Positions 20,640 through 33,137 of a DNA stretch of 64,000 nucleotides are shown in pieces. The DNA is taken from assembly GCA_020543525.1 (NCBI GenBank), contig JAHYIO010000006.1:558001-622000 (forward strand), given 5' to 3'. Numbering within the stretch: position 1 is the stretch's first letter; each line of letters opens with the position of its first letter. The notes under the pieces were generated by a model. It saw only the letters and a program-made list of their open reading frames with translations, had not been told where the DNA came from and did no database searches. The DNA comes from Coriolopsis trogii (taxonomy: Eukaryota; Basidiomycota; Agaricomycetes; Polyporales; Polyporaceae). The translations under genes were made by a program, and so were the position numbers.

Positions 20640-23536
20640 ATGTCTCACGACGCTCAACATTGCTCCTTCGTTCTTGTGGCCGACTTCGATATTGACCGTG
20701 GCGCGCAACTGACCTACCAGTTTCCCCAACCTCTTGGAACAGATGAAGGGTGTGTACCACTTGCTATGCCTGTATGCTAATATATGTGACGCATTCGTGG
20801 TGATAGACTCCTCGCGAACCTTATGCTCCCGGATGGAGCGGAGAGACAGCCCGCGGACTGGACAGTGTTCTTCCTGAATCAGACGCCCTTCAACACCATC
20901 AAGCCCGTACTCGCGCTGGATAATGACGACGAAGGGGAGTTGGATGAGGAGGGCTCGAAGATGCTGTATGTGATCAACCTTGTCCGCACGAAGTTGGACA
21001 AGACGGCTCGGAGGTGAGTGTTCGCGGATACTTCTCTCCTCACCGGGAACCCTGAAGGACGGCAGGGGTGCGATCGTGAAGGCCATGGCAATATGCACGC
21101 GGTATCCTTTCGTTCAGATCTTCAAGCCCGTCCTCCTGCTCGCCCTCGACGACTACTTCATGAATCCGTCCCAGGACTGCCTCGCACGCCTGTTCGACGC
21201 CGTGAACGCTATGGATCTTAGCACCATGCCCAACCTGACCCGCTACGAGAAGCTCATCATGCGTTGTGCGGAGCGACAGGATGTCCTCATTGGGCGCAAT
21301 CACGACTATAACGCCTTCGCCGACCCGGGCACAGCGACTCAGCAGACGACCAATTATCCCCCACCCCCACCCCGACCGGGTCACAAACCGTCCAACTCAG
21401 GCGACTCACGCGTGAGCTACGACTCTGCACGGAAAGATGTCTCTCGGAATGGCGTCGGGACAGCCACGCAAGCTCAGAGTCCATCGTCACCATCGGAGGC
21501 TTCTTTTTCGCTGGATGGCAGTGCGGTGTGGGTGGGAGATGAAAGCGGCTTGGACCAGATGGGATTCGTCGCGACCGCGGCTAGTGCAAGCAGCAGCAGC
21601 ATCGCAAGCGGCGCACCTACACGAGGGCGGCGGTCTACCGACGCATCCTCGTCCTCATCTCATGGATACGGGCGTGCGGGCGAGAACGCGCCATCGCTGA
21701 CGGGCGCGGCAGCAGCAGCCGCGGCGCTCAAGGACGTGCATTTCCACCACACCTCGATTAACTACAACGAGCACCTCTTGCCTGTGAAGGTCCCGCTGTC
21801 GACGTTCCCGGAAGAGGTTGGGGAGGTATGTAGTGCCGGTCTAACCGCATATAGTCGGTGAGTGGACGCTCACAGGCACCCAGGGGTCGTTGACGATGCT
21901 CTGCACCACGTTCTCGCCTTCGATTACGACCATGTCGGGCCCGCTCCACCCTCATCTCCACACGAACGGGTCCCTTACACCCCCTGTTATCGTGCTCTTC
22001 AATGCACTTATCACAGGAAAGCGCATTATCTTCCTAGGTCACCATAAGTTGGCGGAGAACGTTTCGAATCATGTCCTGGCAGCTTGTGCACTGGGTTCTG
22101 GATGTGGGGTTGTGCTCAAGGGGTTCATCAAGCGGGCCTTCCCATATGCAACGCTGATCAACCGTGAGGAATGGGAGAATATGTAAGCGTGATTCTATAT
22201 ATACAGGACGACCGTTGTCCTGGTCTCACCTCTTCTTCCAGTCCAGGGTACATCGCAGGCGTCACAAACCCTATCTTTGAAGCAGCTGGGTCATGGGACC
22301 TTCTGTGCGATATCGGCACGAATAGGATGGTCGTGCATAAGGACATCTATAGCAACCACCCGGCGTCCTGGGCGCCCAGTTCGAATCAGCTCATAATGCG
22401 TACAGGCACATTGAAGGCAGAGAGTTCTGTCGGGAGCGAAGACGAGGTTGTGCGGGTGCAAACTAAAGAAGGGGGCTCTATACAAAAGCCGGAGGTTCAA
22501 GGCCGACCTGACAGTACGGACAACGTTTTCATTGAAGATGTGCGTCATTCATGCTTCTTGTGGCTGAACATGGCGTCCATGTTTTGCGTATGTTTTCATC
22601 CCAGCTGACGTGACCCACTCGGTAGGTTCTGAGTGCTATTGCTTCGCATTACTCGGAAGCACACGTTCGTGCGAAGTTCAGCGAGTACGCCCTGCGGTTT
22701 GTCCGAATCGCCTCCCGGTACGAGGAGGATATTCAGGGAACGACGACAATTGGCTACCCCTCGGCGACATACTCCCCCGAGCGACCAGGAGAGAAGGCCC
22801 GGTTGGGCAGCGGCGCATTCTTCACCGATGACGCATCGTATTCGAAAGAGCTTCTTGTTAATGCAGGCCGAATCGAGGCATGGCGGAGGACGGAATGCTA
22901 CAAACTATACCAGGCGGTCGGTGTCGGTCCACATGCAGAGTTGCGTGATGCTGACAGTGCACTCCGCAGGATTGGAAGTCTCTGCTGGCTACTCAGCCTA
23001 TACAGGGCTTTGATCTGCCTCATCAGCTATCCCGCCTACGCTATGCGAAAGCGATGTCCGATGGCGAGGCAGAGCTAATCTTCCGTTCCATTGCGGAGAA
23101 CTTGCACACGTATGATCAAGTCACTGAGGTAAGTTCAAGACCGTCCCATGCGGTCTAGGGGGCGGCGCTGACTTAGATCCACAGCTGCTTTCTTGGCTAC
23201 CCCCACACCTTCATGGTTTGCAACCATTGAGTTTCGGGCTGTTTCACCAGCAAGAGACTGTGCGTGAACTGACGGTGGACCTCTTCAATGAACTGCGTGC
23301 CCATCCTGTGAGTGACCTCCTGCCCGTCCATGTGACATGTTTGCTCACAGGGGTTCCCAAAGATTGGAGTTCAGTTCCTACATGGACTGAATCATTTCCA
23401 GCGCTACGCATACGTGCGGCAAGCGCACGCGCGTGAACTTCGCGCGAGGGACCCCAACAGTCTAACGATACCCCAATCCGCGTTCATGTCGCGAACACCC
23501 TCCAATCGGAGTGAATCCAGCCTCGGAGGCGGTTGA
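20640..23536 (+). CDS. AFI1: AFI1-type SPA-domain (DENN-like) protein, 810 aa
   Basis: Homologue of the Arf3-interacting/stabilization-of-polarity-axis family, which links Arf GTPase signalling to polarity. Exons 20640-20749, 20807-21013, 21066-21825, 21884-22182, 22242-22539, 22626-22916, 22970-23128, 23185-23307, 23351-23536. The N-terminal Afi1 docking region reads FVLVADFDIDRGAQLTYQFP. A Ser/Gln-rich linker follows (about residues 220-340). The SPA core has GPLHPHLHTNGSLTPP, FNALITGKRIIFLGH, AACALGSGCGVVLKGF and PGYIAGVTNPIFE, and the end shows ATQPIQGFDLPHQLSRL and PLSFGLFHQQETVRELTV. The donor of intron 6 is ambiguous by 6 nt (GTCGGTGTCGGT). It is the only intact copy in the window; two wrecked copies lie at 49-53 kb. 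Confidence 0.92.
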
Positions 23537-24184
23537 GGTCTTGTCTTACGTCGATGACGAATACGATGGCGAGTGTATTCTAGGTGGAAGCGGCGCTACC
23601 GTGTATACCCTGACATCCCGGGCGCTGACGGTGTACTGATGTTGTGGCTATAAGTTATGTCATTATTCGAATTTCAGGGTCTCGCAGTCTATTCATGACG
23701 AAACCTGGAACCGGATGAACCGTGGGTTGTGTTGCGGCGTGTGCAATGGGGAGGAGCGTCCCGTAACAAGAGGAATGCGTTGCCAGGCTGCGCGCTCGCG
23801 GCTCCGCAAAGTGGAGCGCTTCGCCGCGCTACGTCCGCGCGTCGCGCACCCGCGTCTGTTTTCTATGCTGATCTTACTCTGCGGTCCTTCCAGAGGCCCT
23901 TGTTCCTGCCTGCATACGTCCTCGCTGCCGGAGGCTGTAGTCATGAGGTTCGTGTCTGACATCATCTTGCGAACTTGCAACTGGTGCGGGTCGCCTCACG
24001 CTCGTATGTCATTGATGCATCTTTTTCAAGGACTCCACCAAATACTAAACACGAAAGGTATAAAAACATACGGGTAGCTGCCTCCTGGTCGTCAGGTCAC
24101 AGTTGTGCAATCGCCGCCCTCTCTCCTTCACAGACACTCGCGACTCTCGACCCTCCAGCTTCAACACTTGACTCCCTAGCCACC
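23537..24184. other. Intergenic; no supported gene
   Basis: 3' flank of the AFI1-like gene and promoter of the secreted-protein gene. A TATA-like TATAAAAACA lies near 24059-24068, about 120 bp upstream of the next ATG. A 120-codon frame here has no motif. Confidence 0.55.
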
Positions 24185-24912
24185 ATGCAGTTCTCTCGCC
24201 TCGCCGCTACCTTCCTCTTCGTCCTCACCTTCGGCGTGTTCGCCCTCGCCACTCCGACCACGCTCAAGCGTGAGACGAGCATCGAGGCCGTGTTGGACAC
24301 GCTGAAGACGACCATCACCCCGACCCTGGCCGCCATCAGTTAGTTCCCCACCCTGCTCGGGACTTGTATTCCTGTCAGCAGCATCATAATACTGACGTCT
24401 CGCGCCCCTGACAGATGCGACCGCCTCCACGGGCACGGCCTCCTCCACCACCCTGGACCCCCTCTTCACCGCGTTGACCAACGCTCTGGACACTGCCGGC
24501 GCCGCATTGGCCGACATCGACCCTTCCACGATCACCAAGCGCGCGGACGAGGACGCCATTGCCGAGCTCGTGGCTGGTCTCCTCACTGACATCGCTACCA
24601 CGGTCGACCAGGTCCTTGACGTGGACGGAGTCGCTGCTGTGAGTCTTACGGATACTGGATGGCTGTGGCATCAATACTGACGACGCTGCGACAGCTCCTC
24701 CCTGGCTTGGACACCTCCCTCAACGAGGTTCTCAAGGGTCTCGAGACCCTCCTCGCTGGAGTGTTGAACCTCGTCGCTCAGCTGTGAGTAGCTTCTTCTT
24801 CTATGGAGCAAGGTGTTCATGCTGACGACGTCGGTTGTGCAGGCTCGTCGACGTCGCCGGTCTTCTACGCAAGCTCGCCCTCGGGCTCACGCTCGCTTCC
24901 CTCGGTCTCTGA
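24185..24912 (+). CDS. Small secreted protein, copy A, 178 aa
   Basis: Unknown family, three copies in the window. Exons 24185-24338, 24415-24638, 24695-24783, 24843-24912. An N-terminal signal peptide (MQFSRLAATFLFVLTFGVFA, cleavage probably after ALA) is followed by an Ala/Thr/Leu-rich mature part without Cys, predicted helical. Two Lys-Arg pairs (about residues 28-29 and 93-94, TLKR|E and TITKR|ADE) look like Kex2 sites, so a processed peptide precursor is possible. The last two exons form a hydrophobic leucine-rich tail (VLNLVAQLLVDVAGLLRKLA). First-exon length (154 nt) and phase are identical in copies B and C; the tail is not. It lies directly downstream of the AFI1-like gene, as do the other copies relative to AFI1 fragments. 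Confidence 0.85.
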
Positions 24913-26320
24913 AGAATTTATACAGGGATAAGACCGAAGGGACTCGCTCAGTGAACACTAGTATAATTCTCGGACGTTCGTGTTCAAAGGACTCTCTGCC
25001 TCGCCGTCTTGATAGCTTTGTTTTAGGATCGTACTGCTCGCTTGTACTGTGGTTTGCTCGGAATGAAATGAAGTGAATATTGAGTATATGATTCGTGACA
25101 TCCAAGTGCCACGTCGTTCGTAGCATCGTATTGGACAGTCTAGGATGAGCTCCTGGAGACGACAAGAACAGGAAAAGTGATCAGGATGTGCTGCACCCGA
25201 CGCGAACTTCAACATTGGCATGCAGTGAGGTTAGTTCTAATTATATGCATTGCACCCGTACAACGTCAACATTCACGTCGCATATAGCCATACAAATTGA
25301 CGTCCCCGTCTGAACCCCCAGTCGATTAAGCGCACTGTACGCGAATCAAGCGAAAGAAGAGAAGAGACGGACCACTCGAGAACCCAAAAATTACGGGACA
25401 TTTGAGCAGCATCGCATTCGAGAAGTAGAAGATGTCTGTGGAGCCAGATTGCGCAAACGGAAGCAGGATTGGGAGGGTAACAGACAGTGAGCTTCCTCGA
25501 CCGGCGGAAGCGTGCGAGGGAACCCTCGACGGCCCACACGGCACTGTCTTCTCGCTCGGGGGCAGTTCTGAACCAACAAGACCACTCGGTGGTACTCAGG
25601 CTGGGGCCAAGAGGGTCCCAGAGATGTGCTTGTTCACAGACCCTGGTACCCTGATGAGCGATCAACGCGACGCTGACGTACATGAATCCCAACTTCAGAG
25701 CTAGCTGACTCCAGACTCTGAATCAGCCAAACTTGCGTCGTCGTTCGGAGCACGAGCTTGAACTAATCTTCAGAATTGCATCCACATTCCTACCACGAGC
25801 CGATCGAGTGAGCTGAAACGCGAGGACCGACTCGGACAACGCTTGGTGGTGCTCGCAGAGTATGCTGATGACATTTGTACCTACTTCCACCCGCGTACGA
25901 CTTGGGACAGACACTTAAGGTGGTACTGATGCACGTTGATATATAACGCCATATAGCCGTACCAAGAAGGGAAGTAATCTGCAGGGTCCGGCATAGACAA
26001 CGCACTCCTCAAGTTGTATCCAGTGGAGTGCGAGGTGGCCACGACAGTGTGTATGTCGCATGCCGATGTGTTGGATGAAAGCTAAACGCAGCGGCTGCTA
26101 TCTGTATTGCGGCCTCGCGGCGATAGTGAGCTCTATCAATAGAACATGAGGTGTACGAGTTAGATGATACCTTCTCATCCGCAACAGTAGTCTTCCTCAC
26201 GGACAACCGCATATTGCAGGCAATGGGGTACATGTAATCTCATTGGTTGGATACTGGAGTAACACATCAGCAGTCACGCAAATAGCCATATAGATCCACA
26301 TCTCGGCTGCGCACAACACG
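24913..26320. other. Intergenic, contains an F-box gene fragment
   Basis: Apart from the pseudogene at about 25325-25650, no gene is supported here. Confidence 0.55.
25325..25650 (-). pseudogene. Decayed 3' fragment of an F-box gene related to the one at 26321-27627
   Basis: The minus-strand translation SAVWAVEGSLARFRRSRKLTV matches MPLWGVDAALATRFRRLKKLAV of the neighbouring F-box protein. Flanking nucleotides (CTCTGGGACCCTCTTGGCC against TTCTGGGTGCCCCACCTGCC) extend the similarity. The frame breaks on both sides and neither the F-box half nor a start is present. It is in the same orientation as its likely source, 0.7 kb away. Confidence 0.65.
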
Positions 26321-27627
26321 TTAGCCTCTCGCACTCTTCAAACAGCTCAACACCACGTACCACTCCAGATCCCAATCTTTCACGGTAACGTCCAGCATCC
26401 CTCTCGCACTGCACTCAGGAAAGCACACCGTCGTCGTAGCGACAGCCTTCGCGAGCGGGACGGGGATAGTAGGGAAACACACCGCGAGCTTCTTCAGCCG
26501 CCGAAAGCGCGTGGCGAGCGCGGCGTCCACGCCCCACAGCGGCATCGTCTCCTCGCCCGGGGCCAGTCGCGCGTCGCCGTACGTCACGTACAGCACGAGC
26601 TCCTCGAGGTCGGCAGGCAGGTGGGGCACCCAGAACGTGCGGAGCGGGGCGGCGAGCGCGAGCGAGCGCTCGAGGTCGGCCGGGGAGGTGAGCAGGGAGA
26701 CCGCTGGGTGGTAGCGGAAGACTTGGAGCCGCGGGAGCTGGGGGAGCACGAGGCAGTCGTCTCCCGAGGCTGCCGGCGGGGCGGAAGGATGGAGGTCCGT
26801 CAGCGGTTGGGAAGGGGGAGAGAGTGTGTGTGTGCGCACTCACCCGCGTAGAAGTCCAGGTCGATGATGTTTTGTCCGACTTGTTGGAGGAATGCTGCGA
26901 CGGGCTGGGGGACGAGGTCCGGGGAGGGGTAGCGGAACGACTTGAGCATGCTTGGGGGGATGACTTTCTGGAGCGCCTGGAAGGCGATGGACAGTTGGGT
27001 CTTGTCTGTGTCGATACAGAGGGAGCAGACGTCGATAGACTGCGCGCCGAACTCGAGCTGTACATTGAGGTCTGCGTCCTCGAAGAGGGGCTCAAAGTCA
27101 AGGTGTCCGATGTGGAACATCGAGAGGAGCGCGAACGTGGTGGCGACCTCGGAGATGCACTTCTCGTATTCTAGATGCTCGATGTTTATTTTTTGCGTAG
27201 AATCGGAGGGTTGAGGGGGCGAGAGGATGATCCTGAGTTGTCGCAGGCGGAGTGCGTGGAGGTGCGGTACACTGCGCACGATGCGGCAGAGCAGGTCGCT
27301 CGTGATGGCGGGCATGAGAGAGGATCTGGGAGGGATGCTGAACAGTCTCGCTTCAAGACTCAGCGTACGGATGTGCTTTGCGAGTCCTGGGTAGGTTTCG
27401 AGAAACACCGCGAGATCTTCGAACGACTCGTCTCTGTCCCTGAGGTAGTGGAACTCTGAAAATAGATGGTCGCGACTGATCTCAAGCCAGTCCCGGCATA
27501 CGAGGCTGCATGTTGAGATGGTTTCTGGGTCGTGGCAGCTGAGCTGGTCTAAGATGTTGTGGAACAATTCCGGAGGGAGATCGCGGATCGTGGCAGCGGA
27601 TCCACTACCAGCGTTGTGGGACACCAT
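26321..27627 (-). CDS. F-box protein, 410 aa
   Basis: Two exons, 27627-26844 and 26769-26321, joined by a 74-nt intron (GTGAGTGCG...GGCAG, phase 1). The F-box lies near residues 15-55 (IRDLPPELFHNILDQL...STCSLVCRDWLEISRDHLF). The rest is a weak LRR-like array ending in LDVTVKDWDLEWYVVLSCL, the usual tail of polypore F-box expansions. Probable SCF adaptor with unknown target. The second exon is much more GC-rich than the first. Confidence 0.88.
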
Positions 27628-30143
27628 GTGGCACGATCACCTTGCTCTCTTTCGTACGACACAAGTTAGTATCTGCACGTGGGGAGAAGAGGAGCTCTTA
27701 CATTCTTTGAGGACGCAGTTGCTTGACCAAGCGGTGACTCTTTGAACAAGGCCTGAACGAAGTAGCCGGTGGCTGTGTGGAATGTCGATCAGAGGAGGTG
27801 AATCTCTTGTACGTCTGTATGGTCGTTCTTGGTGAGGCTCGTGTCAATTTAGAAAAGCAACATATGCCACGTCTCCATACCTGATGGTGGTTGTACAAAA
27901 GCAAGAAGTGTACCGCCGTGCATCGCGCTCGACGGTCGCCGCTTCGACCCCGAGCGAGCGCTCTGCTACCCGAAGATAGATCAACACGTGGCACGAGCAC
28001 AGCTCCGGAAATCCCTCCCCACGCTTGTTCTCTGAGCTTGTCTTTTGCCCACTTTGCCATGCAGCTCTCGTCTCTCGAGGTAGTGAGGTATGGCCATCCA
28101 TATTGCAGCTTCAGACAGACAAACAGATGGGGTTACACAAGGATCTCGCGGTTCCCGGAGCAGTCGGAAGCTAGAATGACTCGAGAGAAGCGATGCGAGC
28201 GTCTGTCGATGAGTCGACGACGACCGCAACTTCGCGACCATCCAGCAACGAACGCTTTTCGAAGTTCGGACGTCGAACTTTGGACGGTCCATCTCGTTCG
28301 ACGGTGGCGTTGCAACCGACAGTCTCGTACTTTTGGACTTATCGCTCCCGCATTAGCGTGTCGTAGACCCGCACCAACATCCGCAGTAAAGCCTTTCATT
28401 GTAAGCCACGCAGGTACAATAGTCTACGAGAGCTGTCTCTCGAGTTATTGGGAGTATCCGGTTTGCGGACAGGTCAATTGCCCATCGTGGAGCTCCCACT
28501 AGGAGGTGCTAGGAGGTGCGCACGTGCATTACCTGCCTGGGAGTGACCGGCGGCGACCACGACCACGACGTCGGCGGCCTACATCGTAGGAGGGACCTGC
28601 ATACGATAGACCTCGCAGTGGGGACGCTCAATACTGACTCAGCGATGAGTCATCCCTTGCCAGTGCCACAGAGATAATACAGTGCGCAGACGGGCTTCCG
28701 CCTTCGTGTCCCAGCTGTGCGTCTTGATTTTCGCATGGCAGGATTCCAAGGCTTCTCCAACAGGTATAGTCTTCTACAGGCTATCCATCAAACCACAACT
28801 GACGCTCACTGGCCAGCTCCGGCATCAAATCTGACGTGAGGACATGCCTAGTCGATGGCGTATGGTAAGTCAATGTGGACCTGGCTATGCACATAGTTCT
28901 CCGTTACCGCGATATTTTGGTTCCACAGTAGTGGTTGCAATATCGATGGGTATTGTGCCGTCTCTTTGGACGAGTATGGCGCGCATAGCAAAATCAGGCA
29001 GTTCAATGTACACGCCAGGCGCTCTCAGTATACAAGACCCTCGAACAGTTCTGCCGTTCGTTGCTACGAGAGACAGAGTAGAGCGCTGAGGGTATCTCCG
29101 ACCTCTCCAACCAACTGCCAACATTAGAGTTAGCTTCAGCCTCGCGGCTCACAACTGGTCTCTTTCCGGTAGGGCCACCTTCCGACGTCAGGCAGAGTTC
29201 ACTTCCTGCCAGATGTTTCCCAAGTCCAAGTTTCGGCTTCTCTCCTAGGGGTGTAAGGCGGGCGACACTAAGTATAGCGTTCAAATGCTCTGGATATCCG
29301 TCGTTCGCCGCGATAAGAGAAGCTTAGGGCGTCGCAGCCCGGGCACCGAATGCGCTTCGAAGTCTTCGGACGATTGGGCCACCCTCGTGGTCCGCGTCAG
29401 TCTTGGAAGCAATGCTGCAGATCCACCGCGTAAAGGGCTCGCGGCCTGCTTCTTTGCTTTTGATTTCATGATTTCGTCAGTCGGGCGGCACCCACCCCGC
29501 GCGCGCGGGAAACTCCGCCCGCACCGGAAGTGGTATCGCGTCAGGTGGGGCATGGATGTGGGGGTCTCGTTTCCTGAACCCCGCACTCTCCGCTACACTC
29601 GTCCACCACGCTTTGGGCAAGTATCGACTGGCGAAGGCTTCGGATGCAGGGAAGATGTCGATGGACATTGCGCGGTGGGCGTCCTATCCGACGTGTGGTC
29701 GAGCCCTGGGATGCTATGCCGCTCTGGGCAAGGCGCACGCGCGGGAGCACAAGCACGGCCTTGCAGAGGGTGATCTGAGGGCGTATTCTTGGGCTTCGCA
29801 CAGCCCGAAGGGGGCCAAGATCCCGGCCGATTGGGAATTATGTGGTCGGCGCGAGCAGTGCCACTCGCGTTTCGGCCCTGTGCCAATGTTGCAATCGTGA
29901 TTCATGACAATTAGCACGGGCGCGAGCTGGCTGGCTCAGCATGGCATATAAGCCTCCGAGGGTGCGCGTGCGGATCCCTCCACGCCGCGTTTCTTCGGTC
30001 GTGCACCATTCGATCTTCGTCCGCCCCTTCCGCTTTTGTTTCTTCTCGTGTCTTCGTCGAGCGGACGGTCTCTTCATTCACTCTCTCCGCATCTCGAGTT
30101 TCCTTTGAGATCAGCCGTATCGCACCATCCATCCTACATCGCA
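27628..30143. other. Intergenic, 2.5 kb; no supported gene
   Basis: Several overlapping frames of 90-200 codons exist (27891-28502 +, 29285-29773 +, 29556-29900 +). None has a domain, a splice-consistent extension or a good start. A minus-strand stretch at 29124-28885 has protein-like composition (GVYIELPDFAMRAILVQRDG) and could be a relic. Confidence 0.5.
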
Positions 30144-31997
30144 ATGCCAGTCGCAATCCCCCTTTCCAACCCGCCCCATGTGCCCGTGAAGAAGGCCCTC
30201 CTCGTCGGAATCAGCTACGAAGAGAATGCGAACCTCGAAGCGAACGGGTTCCCTGTCCAGCCCGGCGCACACGAAGACGTGACCAAAATGCGCAAGATAC
30301 TGACAGGTGCGTGGGAGCTATTCAGCGTCGTGCACCGTCCCGCTCAACCGGCGCTGGGCGTAGGGAAGTACGGGTACAAAGCCGGAGCCATCGTCACTCT
30401 CGTGGACGACCCGGATGTCGCAGACAGGCAGGGGCCGTTCTGGCCGACGAGAGAGAACATCGTGAGTGCCGGGGCAGGTTCTCTGGGCTTCGTCTCTATC
30501 TTATCTCCTGGTCCGCGCGCTTAGATCAGGGAGATGAAGAACCTCGTCGCGGGTACCCAGGCCGGGGACCATATCGTGTTTGCATGTAGGTCGGAATCTA
30601 AGGGTCTGATGATGGTCAGCGCTCATCGAGACCGTATGCGTAGTCTCTGGCCATGGAGGGCAGGTCGTTGCCTTGGAAGAGGGGTCGGAGGAGGACGGTA
30701 TGGACGAAGGTACGCTAGTAGTACCCTGGACTCCTCTGTTTTGGTGATTTTACGTTGACCACGCTTTTTGTATCTAGTTCTACTTGCGGTAGACACTACT
30801 TGGGAGGCAGACTACTACCCCGACCATCTCGTCAACTTTGTGAGAGATAACGTACGTACCACACCCACGTCTCCAACAAGTCGATCGCTCATAGTGCTCG
30901 CATGCAGGAGATCCGGGAGCTGCTGGTCAAGAACCTCCCAGACGGTGTGCGCTGTGTGGTGCGTATTCGACTTGGTGTGCGTTCCGGACTACCTGTTGAA
31001 TGCTCGCTATAGATGGTCTTCGACTGTTGCCACTCGGGTACTGCCTCCGGTCAGTCCGCTTGTCTATGCCCAGCCTTGGTAGTCCCTGTTTAACCATCCT
31101 CTGCAGACCTGCCTACGTGTCCACTGAGCCCGACATCCCCTCTCATGAGTCGTGAGTATATTGATATGCGGATGGAGTGCCGTTGCAAGTGTTGACTTAC
31201 GTAACGCGCATAGCACGCCTCGCACCAGGATCGCGAGCATTCAGTGAGTGACTTCCGGACCCTGCCCGTCTATCTTTTCTGAAGCGCTGTATAGCACGCA
31301 TGGAGACGGTCAGAGACGACGAGAGCACCACGGTGTTTACGTGGCCGAGCAAAGGCGGCTATCCGCCCGGGCGCCGCAACAGCCTTTCGGTCACCGTGGA
31401 GCTGAACAAGGACGTCGTGAGTACATGTACTTGTCTGCGCTAGGCAACGATACTCATGTTCACGCGAAGACGGCGTGGTCTGCGTGTCTTGACGACCAGC
31501 TGACGTACGGAGGGCAGCGTGGTGGTATCTTCATGAAGGTACGTCTTTTGCTGTCCTGTGTCATACATGATACTGAGAACGATTCGCTAGGCATTCGTGA
31601 ACGCATTGTGTGAGTGCAAGATGGCCGGGGAAGATTGTTCGGACGCTGATCTCTTGCCACTGTAGCCCGTAATCCTTACCCCGTTCACAAAGACCTCCTG
31701 AGGACGCTGAGGCGAGTCATATTTCTCACAAACTCGAAATGAACGAGGCTTATCTTCTTTCGTCTTTGTCTCCCTTAGGACCGAGATCGACCGCGTGACT
31801 CAGGAGCAGAACGAGAAGCGCAAGGGTCGTTCGCCGCCTGGCACCCCTGGTTGCGAAGAGCTGATCCCGCCTCGCCCTCAGGTATGTGCTCGCTCGTGGT
31901 CCCCCCTCGCCTCTCCCGTCCCGCTCACCTGTCTGTCTATATGCAGCTGGGAAGTTTGTATCCACAAGCCGCCCTGAGAGCGCAGTTTACATTGTAA
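30144..31997 (+). CDS. MCA1: Metacaspase (caspase-like cysteine protease), 344 aa, 15 exons
   Basis: Cleaves after Arg/Lys, in programmed death and protein quality control. Exons: 30144-30306, 30364-30461, 30525-30585, 30644-30709, 30778-30851, 30908-30958, 31013-31049, 31107-31151, 31214-31243, 31295-31416, 31470-31538, 31591-31609, 31666-31711, 31779-31881, 31947-31997. Catalytic His is in FSGHGGQV (split over exons 3-4) and catalytic Cys in VFDCCHSGTAS. Other p20 landmarks are KKALLVGISY, GKYGYKAGAIVTLVDD, FWPTRENI and EIRELLVKNLPDGVRCV. There is no long N-terminal prodomain. The 13th intron starts GCGAGT (GC-AG type), and the 12th exon is only 19 nt. Confidence 0.93.
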
Positions 31998-32549
31998 CTT
32001 ATGCCCACCGGCACAAAAGACGCCTCTTCGCCCTGCTGAGGTATGGTTTCGATCGTGATCGAGTAACTTAACGCGTGGCCGGTGGGGCCCTGTTTTCGTA
32101 GCTATCATACTTCCCTTGCTATACTACTGTACCTATCCGTGTCTGTCATTTCTTGTGTACCATAGCCTGCAAACGCTGATGGCTGCCAACGTGGACCGCC
32201 TGCAGGCGTGTCGAGTAGGCACATCGACTGGGTTGCTATAATTGTACATGTATGCGTTGTACATAATCGTGGTGTTCGATAGCTCCAGGTGTAACCATAT
32301 GCTCACGTCGAGCTTGCACGATTGGGATCGTGTTCCGACTGCACTAGAATGGGGAATCAAAAAGCTCCAGCCATACCAACGCGCTTGTGGCTGATGTTTA
32401 CGCGTTGTTGACGCGTTTCGGAGTTTGAATCAGGTCGACTCTCGCCAGGCTCGACTGGAAGCTGCCTGGTCTCTGGCCGCCATCTCGTTCGTTCACCGTT
32501 CCTGCTCTCCGCACCGTTCGACCTTGTGTCGGTTCCTGAGATCCTGAAG
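31998..32549. other. Intergenic; no supported gene
   Basis: Spacer between metacaspase and the next gene on the same strand; nothing recognised. Confidence 0.6.
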
Positions 32550-33137
32550 ATGGAGTCGACAGCGAATCCGACATCTTCGAGTTCAGCCCCGACGGCCAAC
32601 CGACCGGCCGTAGATGTGCTCTCTGAGACGTTCCCCACCTTCGACCACCGAGCTCAGCTGGCGACGCCGTTTGACGAAGAGTCCAAGCGGGACGCCGACT
32701 TCGCCGAGAGTGACTATATGCGCTTTCCTCGCCCGTTCTGACCGCTCAACGGGTTATTGGTAGAGCTCAACTCGATGCTCTTGGAGCTCATCCTGGACTT
32801 CCACGCGTGGGCGGCTGCGCGGCCGATGCACGAGAGCGAGAGGACTGCGGACGCGTTGGAGAAGGAGGCCAAGCTTCTGGAGGCGGTCGAGAAGGAACAA
32901 GGCACGTACCCCTCCTCAGCTCTTGCCGCACCTCCTCCCCTTTCGTCGGCATCGGCGTCGGCGTCCACGCGGTCGCTCGTCGGTAGGCCGGACGTTCAGC
33001 TCGCTATATGCGGTGGTGTCCGGTGTGGGTGGCTGACAGCACGCATCTGTCTTGCAGAGGATACAAGGCAGAGACTGAGCGACTTCATCACCCAGATCAA
33101 GATTGCCCTTGCCGCGCTCACTGGACTGGCACACTGA
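32550..33137 (+). CDS. Unidentified small helical protein, 152 aa
   Basis: Exons 32550-32709, 32764-32982, 33058-33137. Without splicing the frame stops after 64 codons. The 54-nt intron (GTGACT...TGGTAG, with a TTCTGACC branch) restores DFAE|KLNSMLLELILDFHAWAA, and a second intron (75 nt) joins EDTRQRLSDFITQIKIALAAL. The layout is a Ser/Pro-rich N-terminus, a long charged helix with heptad-like leucines (about residues 55-90), a Ser/Ala-rich linker and a short terminal helix. That resembles small subunits of coiled-coil complexes (kinetochore or Mediator type), but no specific family is recognised. Confidence 0.65.

Noticed and set aside
22633..23013. 126-codon frame overlapping AFI1 exons 6-7
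   Set aside because: Shifted frame; the accepted splice (GCAG|GATTGG) yields the conserved ATQPIQGFDLPHQL segment.
29285..29773. 162-codon plus-strand frame
   Set aside because: Overlaps equally long frames on both strands in GC-rich DNA, and no motif favours any of them.
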